Positions 63,961 to 64,000 of a stretch of DNA of 64,000 nt are shown here, piece by piece. The stretch is from JBFHIJ01 sp041596515. GTDB taxonomy: Bacteria; Bacteroidota; Ignavibacteria; Kapaibacteriales; UBA2268. The notes under the pieces are model-generated. The model searched no databases, was not told the DNA's origin, and saw only the letters and a program-made list of their open reading frames with translations. Made by a program: the position numbers and the translations under genes. The DNA lies in contig JBFHIJ010000003.1 of NCBI GenBank assembly GCA_041596515.1, positions 85,789-149,788 of the forward strand, in the 5' to 3' direction. Position 1 is the stretch's first letter; every line of letters begins with the position of its first letter.

Positions 63961-64000
63961 CATTCCTTATAGGCGCGTTTTTCCCACACTTCGACATTGC

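Overview
The window is AT-rich chromosomal DNA from a Gram-negative bacterium. Lipobox lipoproteins, a tripartite heavy-metal efflux pump with an outer-membrane channel, PD40/WD40-like secreted proteins, C-terminally extended MetRS, dipeptidyl-peptidase-type S9 hydrolases and a mitochondrial-type aconitase together suggest the Bacteroidota/Chlorobiota/Ignavibacteriota/Kapabacteria (FCB) side of the tree. That placement is inferred from gene content only; there is no rRNA here, and the only tRNA is tRNA-Phe.

Layout. 1-7.9 kb: the end of an NCS2 purine permease, then metG, a phosphohexomutase, a short-chain dehydrogenase, a cyclic-2,3-diphosphoglycerate-synthetase-like GTPase and a small secreted protein, all on the minus strand. 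8.0-18.1 kb: a candidate 28-residue membrane peptide, a CHAD-TrkH-TrkA potassium operon, a PD40 protein, rpmG, murA, mtfA and haem-type bacterioferritin. 18.2-25.3 kb: an orphan sugar-ABC permease coupled to maf, then a two-gene accessory module (Panacea-like protein plus a 742-residue protein with a membrane tail), then two secreted proteins. 25.8-32.3 kb: three S9 peptidases, two of them a tandem duplicate. 32.7-43.0 kb: a CusABC/CzcABC-type efflux operon, a NapH-like iron-sulfur membrane protein with an acidic repeat region, and a second TrkH-TrkA pair. 43.5-52.8 kb: three tandem Hsp20 genes, a PAS protein, purE, aconitase and a chemoreceptor. 53.2-58.4 kb: tRNA-Phe, plsC-arsR, a Cys-rich zinc-ribbon protein, a true DsrC (both C-terminal cysteines), a PAS histidine kinase and an AbgT transporter. 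59.0-62.6 kb: a second accessory island with a DUF3800 protein and a KAP-type P-loop NTPase, bordered by debris of a PD40-protein C-terminus and an Rhs protein. 62.8-63.8 kb: moxR.

The most striking non-coding feature is a dispersed intergenic repeat of about 180 bp with imperfect terminal inverted repeats. I find ten copies (eight forward, two reverse), including one internally deleted copy and one interrupted by a 58-bp element with 9-bp perfect inverted ends. Six copies sit between convergent genes and none interrupts a gene. It looks like a MITE-type or REP-like family. The best candidates for an undescribed biological system are the Panacea-like/742-residue pair (20.1-22.9 kb) and the KAP NTPase/DUF3800 pair (59.0-61.9 kb). 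Both look like accessory conflict (toxin-antitoxin or anti-phage) modules, but that role is inference.
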